In this document: one piece after another, positions 1 to 8,480 of the stretch
How the letters are laid out: each line of letters opens with the position of its first letter
Position numbering within the stretch: position 1 is the stretch's first letter
From: Pelovirga terrestris
Lineage (GTDB): Bacteria > Desulfobacterota > Desulfuromonadia > Desulfuromonadales > Geopsychrobacteraceae
Length of the DNA stretch: 64,000 nt
NCBI RefSeq assembly: GCF_014773365.1
Contig: NZ_JACWUN010000011.1
Coordinates: 1 to 64,000, forward strand
Reading direction: 5' to 3'
Program-made: the position numbers and the translations under genes
The notes under the pieces: model-generated
Seen by the model: the letters and a program-made list of their open reading frames with translations, nothing else
What the model was told of the DNA's origin: nothing
Database searches by the model: none

Positions 1-94
1 TCAAGGTCCATAACGCCGCAAGTGCCAAACCATTTAAATGGACGAAAAGTGCTGCCGTAATCATCGATTCGGTTCAAAGAGCAAAAGCAGCAAA

Positions 95-505
95 TTAATA
101 TAAAGGACTAACCAAACAGGACACTAGGGAATGGCCGGTTACACCGGGGGATTGATAATTGTCGTCGACAGTTTTACGTTTTACGTCATCATAGAACTGT
201 TTGGCATTATGGTATTGATTGGGCACGTTCACGCCAAAAGCAATCTGAAGATCTGACGTGATATCTTGCGGTCCGTCCGTTCCCCTGTAAGAAACAACAA
301 CTTCGTCAGTTATTGAATTTTTAAACGCAACCCCGTAAAATCCATTGTCATAGCCTGTGGTTTCAGAAACTTCATACACAGTCCAGTTGTGACCATTTGC
401 ATCGGTATAAGCAACGGTAGAGTTCTCAATGTCCGATTGAGTCCAATTGGTGTAGGCTTTTTCACTGAGGTTGGCATTCAATAGCTGGTTGGAATAACTC
501 ATCAT
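95..505 (-). pseudogene. truncated lipase (class 3 / Mbeg1-like)
   Basis: The N-terminal part resembles alpha/beta-hydrolase lipases: a strand ending VVSYRGTD (typical of class 3 lipases, near residue 70) and a nucleophile elbow TGHSL near residue 123. In intact family members the elbow continues GHSLGG and the protein runs on for 100 or more residues. Here it becomes GHSLVSC and stops 13 residues after the serine. None of the three frames downstream to base 1 restores a recognisable lipase C-terminus. The start has a strong ribosome site (AAGGAGGGGG) and lies 15 bp after the upstream minus-strand gene, so it was probably the last gene of a three-gene operon. There is no signal peptide. I read it as a broken gene. 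The lipase family call is from motifs only. Confidence 0.55.
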
Positions 506-520
506 CCCCCTCCTTTAAGG

Positions 521-1333
521 TTATTTAACAGCCTGTTTTGGTTCACGCATTAAAATATCCATTGTTTCATTCGCCTTTCGTGCCCTAAGGCTTTGTTTCC
601 TCACCTCTTTGAACACGCCATCGGGGATGGCAAACTTTAAAAAGTCATCCGTATCAATTTCGATACGGCTTCGATAGTCCACTTGACTCTCCACTTGTAA
701 CCAAATACCGACATTAATTATAGGTCTGTCGATCATGACAGAGGGCGGCGAACAGTCGAGTTTGATATAGGCTAAGCCAGGTAAAATATCCTTGTGAAAC
801 TCCCGGTAATAGAGACTTGTCGTCGCACCTTTTTTCCCTGGGATATAGTCCATTGTGGCTAGATTGGCCTTGCGATGGTAGCTACCCTGTCTTTCGTTGA
901 AATGCAATCGGTCTTCTTCGGGCCAACTCATCCACATATCATGTGATCTACCAAAAAAATGGGTCCCTTTTATTAACATATATTTTTCGCCCGCAACCCC
1001 TTCCTCCGGATATTTGATGGGCAGAGAGCTGTCCACATACAGATAGATATTGAGATAGTAATATGGGGCGAACCGACCCTTTTCAATTGCAAATTCGATG
1101 GCCTCCAATCCACCGTCCGGCTCTGTACCCGGAGCAGGAGCAGGCAATCCGAAACGCTCGGCAAACGCCTTGGTATAGACAGAGATCCGCATTTCTTCTA
1201 ATGGCAGCAGCGGGTAACCGGGATGATTTTCGACAGCAAAAACTGACGCTGCAATCATCAATTGCACCAGGCAAATCAGAAATAACGCGGTCAAATACCT
1301 GTTGACGGTCCTTCTATCTGTTCGAGACTTCAT
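521..1333 (-). CDS. secreted protein of unknown function
   Basis: A 270-residue protein with an N-terminal signal peptide or anchor: basic start MKSRTDRR, a hydrophobic stretch at about residues 14-33, and a probable cleavage after SVFA. The mature part is rich in Tyr, Trp and acidic residues, with no motif or repeat I recognise. The start is supported by AAAGGGAAAG upstream. It lies 48 bp after the 1382-2092 gene and 15 bp before the broken lipase, all on the minus strand, so the three are probably co-transcribed. Accessory or partner proteins of a secreted lipase, or immunity proteins of a lipase effector, are possible but unproven. I do not recognise the family. Confidence 0.6.
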   Translation of the reverse strand: MKSRTDRRTVNRYLTALFLICLVQLMIAASVFAVENHPGYPLLPLEEMRISVYTKAFAERFGLPAPAPGTEPDGGLEAIEFAIEKGRFAPYYYLNIYLYVDSSLPIKYPEEGVAGEKYMLIKGTHFFGRSHDMWMSWPEEDRLHFNERQGSYHRKANLATMDYIPGKKGATTSLYYREFHKDILPGLAYIKLDCSPPSVMIDRPIINVGIWLQVESQVDYRSRIEIDTDDFLKFAIPDGVFKEVRKQSLRARKANETMDILMREPKQAVK

Positions 1334-1381
1334 ATGACTTTCCCTTTAACTTTACTTATCATGGCTATCATCAGAAAAATC

Positions 1382-2092
1382 TCATCCGCCGACACCCGAT
1401 TTGGAGGGATTTATTGAAAAGGTTGTGCCACCATTCTTTTGATCAGGAGTGAACGTGATGCCAACCGTAGCCAGTTGGCCGCACATCCTGAAGGTCCAGT
1501 CTTCGCTCCAACCACCTGACACGCCCCTGTTTTCTTCAGTGACCGTATGGGGAGCCTTGGTGACCTGCATATCAAACACATCAATCTCACGACAGTCTTT
1601 TAAGTGCGGATCGGTTGCAGTTGCAACAACAAGAGCCGACAACATCGCATCCTTAATCAACAATGGGTCGGCACTGGTTGTGCCCGGGTAATAGATCCGA
1701 GGTGTCGGCGCTTCCCCGTTGTCAGTGGCGATAAATAGCGTATTGTAAATCTTCGCTTCCCCACAACGCTCAATCTGATAACGATAGTTCCAGATCCCCT
1801 CGGTCGGATGCGGGCGGTCATCTGGAAAGTTAATCGGGGAGAGAATAATGGTGCCGAGCGGCTTTACTTGGTATTGGGAATTACAATGAGGCTGCAGCCC
1901 AAACTTTTTATCCTGCTCCAGGGCCATGCGGTAGAGGATCTCGAACATCGGTTGTGCATTGATATAGGCTTCTGTTCTTCGGGCATAGCGGAAATCTTCG
2001 CCAGGATTGACTCTCTCGGCAAAAGAGCCGGCCGTGAAAACAAACACCACCCCAACAATCGCCACAGCTATCAAGCCACAGACTTTTTTCAT
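1382..2092 (-). CDS. secreted protein of unknown function
   Basis: A 236-residue protein read from MKKVCGLIA, with a typical Sec signal peptide (KK, then about 15 hydrophobic residues, cleavage after GSFA). The longer reading frame runs upstream into the inverted repeat of the neighbouring transposon unit and lacks a ribosome site. The chosen ATG at 2092 is preceded by AAGGAGGGGG. The mature domain has four cysteines (near LQPHCNSQ, IERCGEA, LKDCREI and FRMCGQL), which would fit two disulfides in a periplasmic protein. It is the first gene of the small minus-strand cluster ending in the broken lipase. No family recognised. Confidence 0.6.
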   Translation of the reverse strand: MKKVCGLIAVAIVGVVFVFTAGSFAERVNPGEDFRYARRTEAYINAQPMFEILYRMALEQDKKFGLQPHCNSQYQVKPLGTIILSPINFPDDRPHPTEGIWNYRYQIERCGEAKIYNTLFIATDNGEAPTPRIYYPGTTSADPLLIKDAMLSALVVATATDPHLKDCREIDVFDMQVTKAPHTVTEENRGVSGGWSEDWTFRMCGQLATVGITFTPDQKNGGTTFSINPSKSGVGG

Positions 2093-2124
2093 TTTGAACT
2101 CCCCCTCCTTGTAAATTGTATATG

Positions 2125-2918
2125 TTTTTTCCGGGGACATAATGCCTATTTCCCCTCAATCCTCGGTCTACCCGGTGCCTTTATCTTAAGGGTCCGCCCG
2201 GTGAACTGTTCCAATTTTTCAATAAATGCAGATCCGCCTACCGGACGGCCGGTTTTGGTCTTTTGGAAGATCAAACGATCCTGCTTTTCATCCGTGGTCT
2301 GTAGAAAGTTCGACCAGTTATCTACCATTTCAGGCAATAGCGGGGTTTTGATCAGTGGATCCTGATCGTTGATGCCGCAATGATAGCGGGCGCTGGACCA
2401 GGAATAATCAACGGGAGAAGACGCCATACCGGCAGCAACCGGGTTACGCTCGACATAGCGTGCTGCTGCCAGCAGGTGCTGTTGATCAAGCACGCAGGAA
2501 CCAAAGCGACCCTGGAACAGATAACCGCGCACCCCCTCGCGGAAATTCTTCATGCGGGTATAGCGGCGGTGGGTTTCTCCGATAGCTCGTGCCAGAGAGG
2601 TTTCATGTTCGGGGACGGCAATCAGGTGGACATGGTTGGCCATCAAACACCAGGCCAGAAAGGTGACGCCGGCGGCGGCTGACTCTTCAGCCAGGATCTG
2701 CAGGTAGGTAAGGCGGTCGTGATTGTCAGCGAAGACATCCATAGAACGGACGCCACGCTGGGTGATGTGGTGTGGGTATTCTGGGACAACCAGTCGGGCA
2801 AAACGTGCCATATCCCCCTCCGGATCAGCAACATAGGTGTCATTAATGAGGAAACAGATTAGCGGATTAATCCAGCCAAAACAAGTTTTTTAAATTGGCA
2901 TTATGTCCCCGGAAAAAA
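2125..2918. mobile_element. REP-associated transposase unit bounded by a perfect 22-bp inverted repeat
   Basis: The transposase gene is bracketed by a perfect 22-bp inverted repeat at 2125-2146 and 2897-2918 (outer end TTTTTTCCGG, inner end ATAATGCC). The left copy ends on the first base of the transposase stop codon; the right copy lies 85 bp upstream of its start. Such units are usually single domesticated genes associated with short palindromes rather than active insertion sequences. No target-site duplication was evident. Confidence 0.7.
2146..2811 (-). CDS. REP-associated tyrosine transposase (Y1_Tnp family)
   Basis: A 221-residue single-domain Y1 transposase of the RAYT group. It has the HUH-type metal-binding motif NHVHL (about residues 59-63) and a downstream catalytic-tyrosine helix, ARYVERNPV (about residues 116-124). 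The N-terminus PEYPHHITQRG is characteristic of this family. These enzymes nick and rejoin single-stranded DNA at hairpins of REP-like palindromes. Length is normal and the frame is intact, with a strong ribosome site (GGAGGGGG). The C-terminal 50 residues are basic. Transposition activity is inferred from family only. Confidence 0.88.
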   Translation of the reverse strand: MARFARLVVPEYPHHITQRGVRSMDVFADNHDRLTYLQILAEESAAAGVTFLAWCLMANHVHLIAVPEHETSLARAIGETHRRYTRMKNFREGVRGYLFQGRFGSCVLDQQHLLAAARYVERNPVAAGMASSPVDYSWSSARYHCGINDQDPLIKTPLLPEMVDNWSNFLQTTDEKQDRLIFQKTKTGRPVGGSAFIEKLEQFTGRTLKIKAPGRPRIEGK

Positions 2919-2937
2919 GGGGAAAAAGGGGGAAGGG

Positions 2938-3408
2938 TTATCGCAATCCCAGACGGCTGAATAATTTTCCCAGGTACAGGTTTAAGGGATGATCGCGATC
3001 GAGCTTTTCAAAAACAGATTTTTTGCGCATTCCGATGCGTTTAATTTCAGCAATAATTTTTGGATTGGGTGCAACCTTTAACCCTGACTGGAACACCTTG
3101 ATGGCATTTTTACGATCCCCCATCAACAAAAGAATCCGCCCCTGCAACAGGTAGTGGGTTGAGTTGCCGCTTTCGCGTTGCATCGAATCCTGGCAGAGTC
3201 TCAGAGCTTCCCTGAGTTTCCTGCGATCAGCAGTCAATCCTGCCGTACAATAAGCACGGTAACTTTGCAGCACCGGGTTATTACTGTATTGGCCAGCCTG
3301 GCTTAAATAGGTCAAAGCAAGCTGATACGAGCCATTCTCAGCCGACTCGGTCACCTGATGGAGGATGTCCTCAAAATTATTCGTGTCCATGGGCGCAGAT
3401 GATATCAT
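2938..3408 (-). CDS. small TPR-repeat protein
   Basis: About 156 residues with helical repeat signatures of the tetratricopeptide type (ALTYLSQAGQYSNNP; LLQGRILLLMGDRKNAIKVFQSGLKVAP, in which G, A, F and P fall at TPR positions). There is no signal peptide, so it is probably cytoplasmic. It likely acts as a protein-protein scaffold; the partner is unknown. The C-terminus is basic. The start is uncertain: MISSAP at 3408 is chosen, but MDTNN at 3390 is possible, as neither has a strong ribosome site. It lies on the minus strand downstream of nrdAB, with 127 bp between, so it could be transcribed from there. Confidence 0.6.
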   Translation of the reverse strand: MISSAPMDTNNFEDILHQVTESAENGSYQLALTYLSQAGQYSNNPVLQSYRAYCTAGLTADRRKLREALRLCQDSMQRESGNSTHYLLQGRILLLMGDRKNAIKVFQSGLKVAPNPKIIAEIKRIGMRKKSVFEKLDRDHPLNLYLGKLFSRLGLR

Positions 3409-3535
3409 AGTTTGCCCGCAAGAGAACAAAAATCTATTCTAAGGTGACGCTTGCAGAAAACCTGGCCGGATTATGCGCCCGGGCGTTGCGGGGCAGGGTC
3501 TGGCATTCTGCGCCGAAAAAATATGCGACGCTGGG

Positions 3536-4573
3536 TTAAAAATCGTCCCACCCGTCGAGCACCGACGACTGATTGTAGGCAGATACCGTCGATTCAAAGA
3601 AGTTGCTCTTGACGCTCCCTTCCCCTTCCGTGTCGGCCAGTTTTTCCAGGTGGAGATAGGGGTTTTTATTGTACCCTTCATAGAGCTTGCCGGAAAATCC
3701 CAGTTTGTTCCAACGCTCGTTGGCGAGCCACTTGGTATACAGCTCCGTGGTCTCTTCGCTGATGCCGAGGATACCGTCGCCGATGATGTGGCTGGTCCAG
3801 CCGATCTCCTGCTCAACGGCGGTCCGGAACATGGTTTCGACCTCGGCGGCAGGAAAAAATTCCGGCTCCAGTTCGCGGATTTCACGCACAATCAGTTCAA
3901 ACAATACACAATGGGTCAACTCATCACGATTGATGTAACGGATGATCTCCGAGGTGCCGAGCATCAGGTGGCGGCTGGCCAGGTTGTAGAAAAAATTGAA
4001 GCCGTTATAGAAGTAAAGCCCTTCCAGCAGATAATTAGCGATAATCGCCCGATAAAAATGCTCCTGTGACGGTTCATCGATAAAATCCTGATAGATCTGG
4101 GCAATATATTTGTTGCGCTCGAACAGCACCTTGTCGGAGCGCCATTTATCGTAGATCGAATTACGGCGATCGGCCGGAATGATCGACTCGACCGTGTACT
4201 GGTAACTCTGGCTGTGAATCGCTTCCTGGTACTGCTGGATAGCGATCAGCAGGTTAACCTCCGGGGCGGTGATAAAATCATTAATATTGGAGAGGTTGTT
4301 GGTCTGGATACTGTCGAGGAAGATCAGAAAGGAGAGAATGCCATCATAAGCCTGCCGCTCTTCAACAGTCAGGTGCTTGTAGGGTTCGAGATCACTTGAC
4401 AGGTCGGTTTTTTCCGGAATCCAGAAATTGGCCATCATGTTGCGGTACATGCGATTGGCCCACTGGTAGCGAACATTGTTAAGATTGAATATATTGGTGC
4501 TATTACCGCCGACGATACGCCGGGTCTCCAGGGAATCATCCCCAGTTGGATTAAACAGTCGCTTCGCTTGCAT
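3536..4573 (-). CDS. nrdB: class I ribonucleotide reductase, small (beta) subunit
   Basis: A 345-residue ferritin-like R2 subunit that houses the di-iron centre and the tyrosyl radical used to reduce ribonucleotides to deoxyribonucleotides. Visible ligands: Asp in IFLDSIQ, Glu and His in QEAIHSQSY, a second Glu in LLEGLYF, and Glu/His in RDELTHC. The radical tyrosine follows the first EXXH (HSQSY), so this is the Tyr-radical form and not the class Ic Phe variant. The ATG at 4573 is preferred over the upstream TTG because it sits 9 bp after AAAGGAG. It follows nrdA by 19 bp in the same operon. The C-terminal tail ending GWDDF is the expected docking peptide for NrdA. Confidence 0.95.
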   Translation of the reverse strand: MQAKRLFNPTGDDSLETRRIVGGNSTNIFNLNNVRYQWANRMYRNMMANFWIPEKTDLSSDLEPYKHLTVEERQAYDGILSFLIFLDSIQTNNLSNINDFITAPEVNLLIAIQQYQEAIHSQSYQYTVESIIPADRRNSIYDKWRSDKVLFERNKYIAQIYQDFIDEPSQEHFYRAIIANYLLEGLYFYNGFNFFYNLASRHLMLGTSEIIRYINRDELTHCVLFELIVREIRELEPEFFPAAEVETMFRTAVEQEIGWTSHIIGDGILGISEETTELYTKWLANERWNKLGFSGKLYEGYNKNPYLHLEKLADTEGEGSVKSNFFESTVSAYNQSSVLDGWDDF

Positions 4574-4592
4574 CAATAGTTTCTCCTTTCAC

Positions 4593-6872
4593 TCATCCCG
4601 AGCAGGAAACACACTCCTCTTTGTCTGTTATCAGATTACTGTTTTTCTGAATACTGCGGGTATAATATATCGCCTTGCACCCTTTCTTCCAGGCCAGCAG
4701 GTGAGTCTCATAAATATCTTTCGCGGTCAGATTGTTGTTGAGGTTGAACAGCAGTTCCATGGAAATGCCCGTGTCCACCCAGATTTGTAACTGGGCGACC
4801 AGATTGACGACATCACGCTGATCGATATTCTTTGATTCCTGATAGTGCCAGAGTTTGTCTTTGATGTAGGGAGGAACAATGGGCACGGTGCCGTTGCTGT
4901 TATTGTCGATATAAAATTTGCTGAAGATCGGCAACACGCTGGCGGTACAGCCCTGAACAATCGAACTGCTGGTATTGGGGGCAATAGCGGTGATATGGCT
5001 GTTACGGATGCCGTGCTCAGCAATCCGTTCGAACAGTGGGTTCCAGTCCAGCGTGCCATGGTCTTTAAACCACTGGCGCTCACGACAGAGAATCTTTCCT
5101 TGCGCCCATTCACTGCCGTCAAACAGCGGATAAGCGCCCCGCTCCTCGGCCAGCAGACAACTGGCCGCGGTGCAATGATAGGCAAAGGCCTCGCCGACTT
5201 CAGCCGCTTTTGCTGCCGCCCCGGAGTAAGGGATGTCGCGCCGGGCCAGATAATCGGCCAGCCCCATCATGCCGACACCGACAGTCCGTAACAGCTCGTT
5301 ATGCCGCTGCCCTTCTGCGACAGGAACATCAGTAATATCGATACAATTATCCAGGATCCTTACGGATGTTTCGCAGATGGCCGGCAGTTCATCATCCTCG
5401 AGGTTGGCCATATTGATCGACACCAGGTTGCAGGTATGCACCAGCCCCGGCTCGACGTCGCGACACAGGGTTGTGCCGTCAAAACGCTGCGGCCCGATAA
5501 GCGACGGTTTGACCACCGAATAGGATTCGACGCACAGATTGGTACAGGGGATGATGCCGACATGCTTGTTGGGGTTGGCGCGGTTGATGGTGTCCTTAAA
5601 AGCGATATAGGGCATGCCGGTTTCGATCTGTACCTTCATGATCTGTTTATAGAGGGATTTGGCATTGACCTTTTCGAAGAGTTCGATGTGACCGGCCTTA
5701 ACCTCAGCATACAAATGATCTAGAGCCTGCTCAAAGGTATCACCCCACAGATCGGCCAGCTCGTACCCGTATTTACTCCGAACTTCATGGGGATCGAACA
5801 GATACCAGTCTTGACCACCCTCTACCGCACGCATAAAACGATCGGTTACCACCACCTGAGGAAACACATCATAGGCCTTGCGCCGTTGATCACCGTTCTC
5901 GGTCTGGATTTCAAGAAAATCCTCCATATCCAGATGCCAGCTGTCCAACGCCACGGTGACCGCTCCGGCCCGTTTACCTCCCTGATTGAAATAGAGGGCG
6001 ATATCATTGACCACACGGATATTAGGCACGACCCCGCCGGCCCGCCCCAGAGAATTACGGATCCGCGCCCCGTGGGAGCGGATCCGGCTGATACTGACGC
6101 CGACCCCGCCGCCACCGGAACTGATCTGGCCGACCTGTTCAAAGGTGTGAAAGATGCTGTTGGTGTCATCATCAAAAACAGTGATAAAGCAACTGGACAG
6201 ATTACCGTTGGGACGGCGCAGATTGATGAGGATCGGGGTTGCCAGGGAAATCTTGCGGCGAGCGAGCATGGTGTAGGTATCACGCACGCGCTGCAACCGG
6301 ACCGAAGAGGGCTGGTTCTGCTCAATCAGCAGGGCGATGGTCAGTAATGCCTCCTGCGGCATTTCAATGACCTGATTGTCATATTCGAGCATGTAGCGCT
6401 TGATCAGCAGGCTGATACCGGCATAGTCGTAATCGTAGTCGTATTCCTGCTTCAAAAATTGACCGGCCTTGTGCAGCTCCTTGTCGGAATATTTTTCCAG
6501 CAGCACCGGCGAATAGATCCCCTTGTCGACAAAGTTTTTTACCGTCGCGCAGTAGCTCGGATAGCGATATTCATAGGGGATACCGCGGGCAATATGGACC
6601 CGTTTATAGAAATCAACCAATTTGAGCCGGGCTGCCAGAATCCGCCAATCAGGTTCCTCAATCGAGGTCAGACGCAGGGACGTTTCAATGACGGTTTCAT
6701 GGATTTCCCCGGTGGTCATGTTGTTGCGAAAATGCAGGCCAAGGCTCGATTCAAGCTTGATCGGGTTGATATCAAGCCCTTCGGCGGCCCACTGAATCAC
6801 TTTGCGGATTTTGGCGATCTCGAGCGGGGCTGATTCCCCATTACGCTTGATCACCCGATAACGTTTTGCCAT
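4593..6872 (-). CDS. nrdA: class I ribonucleotide reductase, large (alpha) subunit
   Basis: A 759-residue catalytic subunit. It begins with an ATP-cone (RVIKRNGESAPLEIAKIRK, residues about 4-90), the allosteric activity site, followed by the ten-stranded barrel. Key residues are visible: the redox cysteine in NLSSCFIT, the active-site Asn-x-Cys-x-Glu in TNLCVES, the partner cysteine in HTCNLVS, the radical-transfer tyrosines in IYYTRS, and the C-terminal shuttle ECVSC. It starts at MAKRY (6872), since the ribosome site GGGAGG would lie inside the longer reading frame. It forms an operon with nrdB, probably under NrdR control given the boxes upstream. Confidence 0.95.
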   Translation of the reverse strand: MAKRYRVIKRNGESAPLEIAKIRKVIQWAAEGLDINPIKLESSLGLHFRNNMTTGEIHETVIETSLRLTSIEEPDWRILAARLKLVDFYKRVHIARGIPYEYRYPSYCATVKNFVDKGIYSPVLLEKYSDKELHKAGQFLKQEYDYDYDYAGISLLIKRYMLEYDNQVIEMPQEALLTIALLIEQNQPSSVRLQRVRDTYTMLARRKISLATPILINLRRPNGNLSSCFITVFDDDTNSIFHTFEQVGQISSGGGGVGVSISRIRSHGARIRNSLGRAGGVVPNIRVVNDIALYFNQGGKRAGAVTVALDSWHLDMEDFLEIQTENGDQRRKAYDVFPQVVVTDRFMRAVEGGQDWYLFDPHEVRSKYGYELADLWGDTFEQALDHLYAEVKAGHIELFEKVNAKSLYKQIMKVQIETGMPYIAFKDTINRANPNKHVGIIPCTNLCVESYSVVKPSLIGPQRFDGTTLCRDVEPGLVHTCNLVSINMANLEDDELPAICETSVRILDNCIDITDVPVAEGQRHNELLRTVGVGMMGLADYLARRDIPYSGAAAKAAEVGEAFAYHCTAASCLLAEERGAYPLFDGSEWAQGKILCRERQWFKDHGTLDWNPLFERIAEHGIRNSHITAIAPNTSSSIVQGCTASVLPIFSKFYIDNNSNGTVPIVPPYIKDKLWHYQESKNIDQRDVVNLVAQLQIWVDTGISMELLFNLNNNLTAKDIYETHLLAWKKGCKAIYYTRSIQKNSNLITDKEECVSCSG

Positions 6873-6903
6873 TTTTATATACCCTCCCACTGTTGCTTTG
6901 TCA

Positions 6904-6950
6904 TCACTACATATTGTGTCACAAGGGAGAGATTATACACGATAGTGACC
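6904..6950 (-). promoter_or_regulatory. candidate NrdR boxes upstream of nrdAB
   Basis: The 16-mer at 6904-6919 (TCACTACATATTGTGT) matches the NrdR box consensus ACACWATATNTWGTGT at most positions. A weaker half-matching site, with ACAC-GATA-GTGA at its core, is centred 31 bp further upstream (6935-6950). NrdR boxes normally occur in pairs about three helical turns apart, in front of ribonucleotide reductase genes. Position and spacing fit repression by NrdR; no nrdR gene is in the window. Confidence 0.6.
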
Positions 6951-7040
6951 ATAAATGAAGACTGGTTTTGTAATATTTCTGATCGAGAAAACTTTTATCT
7001 TCATCTCTTGCGGGAAAGACAACCTTGGCAAGAACAAACG

Positions 7041-8480
7041 CTATAAAACCGGTGCAGTAAGATACGCAGCCCTGGATGCCGTGTTCAGCCACCAGGGACG
7101 ATCGATGATTTCAGCTAGAGTCATTTGCCTGGAGCGGGAAAAATCTTCTTCAAACATCTGTGTCATCTGTTGTCCAAAATCCTGATCAAAAACCCAGGCG
7201 GTAATTTCAAAATTCAAACGGAACGAGCGGTTATCCAGGTTGACCGTGCCGATAGCCGAGGCGGCATCATCAATTAACATGGTTTTGCCGTGTAAAAAGC
7301 CTGCTTCATAACGATAAATCTGCACCCCGGCGTCGAGCAGTGGGCCGATAAAAGCGTAGGCCGCAAGATGGGTCAATAAGTTATCAGGCCGTGAGGGGAT
7401 CAGCACCCGCACATCGATGCCACGCAAGCCGGCCAATTTAAGGGCGTTAAGCACCGATTCATCCGGGACAAAATAGGGGCTGGCGATCCAGACGCGGTGC
7501 TGGGCTGAGGAAATGGCATGCTGCACCATCAGGCTGGCGGTTTCGAAGCGGTCCGCCGGGCCGCTGGGGAGAACCAGCACCGGCAAACCGTTTTCAGCGG
7601 CGACGGGTGCCTGCCAGTCACAATCGATAATTTCCCCGCTGGCCCAGTACCAGTCTTCCAGAAAAGACAGCTGCAATTTAAAAACCGCCGGTCCTTCTAG
7701 CTTCAGGTGGGTATCACGCCAGGCACCGATACGGCGATTGAGCCCCAGATACTCGTCTCCGACATTCAGCCCGCCCAACCAACCGGCATGTCCATCGGCA
7801 ACGACAATCTTGCGATGGTTGCGAAAGTTCAACTGAAAACGGTTGCCGGTTCCGCGAGTGGAATGGAAGCGTCGGACATCGATGCCGGCAGCACGCATTT
7901 CATCAACAAAACGACCAGGCAGCCGATAACTGCCAATCTCGTCATAAAGAAAATAAACCTGCACCCCAGCTCTGGCGCGCTCCTCCAGACGCCGCTTGAG
8001 CTCACGGCCAAGGCCATCATCACGGACGATGTAAAACTGCACCAACAGGTACTCCCGGGCGGCGTCAATCCCTTCAAAAATGCTGGCAAAGGTCTGCTCA
8101 CCATCAACCAGCAGTTCAGCGCTGTTGCCACCCATCACCGGCAACTTGGCAAGCCACTCTAGAACCTGAAGCTTGCTCTGGGATTCAGGAATTTCGGTGG
8201 CATAACGAGTGACCTGAGACATCTTCTGGGATAATTCCCGATACAGATGATGATCCCCCGACTTACGCCCGATCACGTAACCATTAAAGCGATTACTGCC
8301 GAACACCCAGTAACTGGGCACGGCAACGTAAGGGAACGTGTTCAAAGAGATGATCCAGGCCACAGCTCCCGGTGCGGTGCGGGTCGCCATCAGAGCATCG
8401 ATCGATGACAAGGCCCCCAACACGTGAGCGAGGACAAAAATAACAACAACGATTCCTTTTCTTTTTTTGGCTGCAACCAT
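7041..8480 (-). CDS. cls: cardiolipin synthase (phospholipase D family)
   Basis: A 479-residue membrane enzyme that condenses two phosphatidylglycerols into cardiolipin and glycerol. Two N-terminal hydrophobic segments (about residues 8-30 and 37-57) are followed by two PLD domains with the HxKx4D catalytic motifs: NHRKIVVAD at about residue 221 and LHGKTMLID at about residue 395. Length fits ClsA-type proteins. Its start overlaps the stop of the upstream MscS-family gene by one base, so the two are translationally coupled. Both act on the inner membrane. Confidence 0.93.
   Translation of the reverse strand: MVAAKKRKGIVVVIFVLAHVLGALSSIDALMATRTAPGAVAWIISLNTFPYVAVPSYWVFGSNRFNGYVIGRKSGDHHLYRELSQKMSQVTRYATEIPESQSKLQVLEWLAKLPVMGGNSAELLVDGEQTFASIFEGIDAAREYLLVQFYIVRDDGLGRELKRRLEERARAGVQVYFLYDEIGSYRLPGRFVDEMRAAGIDVRRFHSTRGTGNRFQLNFRNHRKIVVADGHAGWLGGLNVGDEYLGLNRRIGAWRDTHLKLEGPAVFKLQLSFLEDWYWASGEIIDCDWQAPVAAENGLPVLVLPSGPADRFETASLMVQHAISSAQHRVWIASPYFVPDESVLNALKLAGLRGIDVRVLIPSRPDNLLTHLAAYAFIGPLLDAGVQIYRYEAGFLHGKTMLIDDAASAIGTVNLDNRSFRLNFEITAWVFDQDFGQQMTQMFEEDFSRSRQMTLAEIIDRPWWLNTASRAAYLTAPVL

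Noticed and set aside
2077-2140. Upstream extension of the 1382-2092 gene
   Set aside because: It would start inside the transposon inverted repeat and lacks a ribosome site; the ATG at 2092 has a strong one and opens a signal peptide.
6955-7185. 76-codon plus-strand frame between nrdA and cls
   Set aside because: Much of it overlaps the 3' end of cls antisense; no ribosome site or motif.
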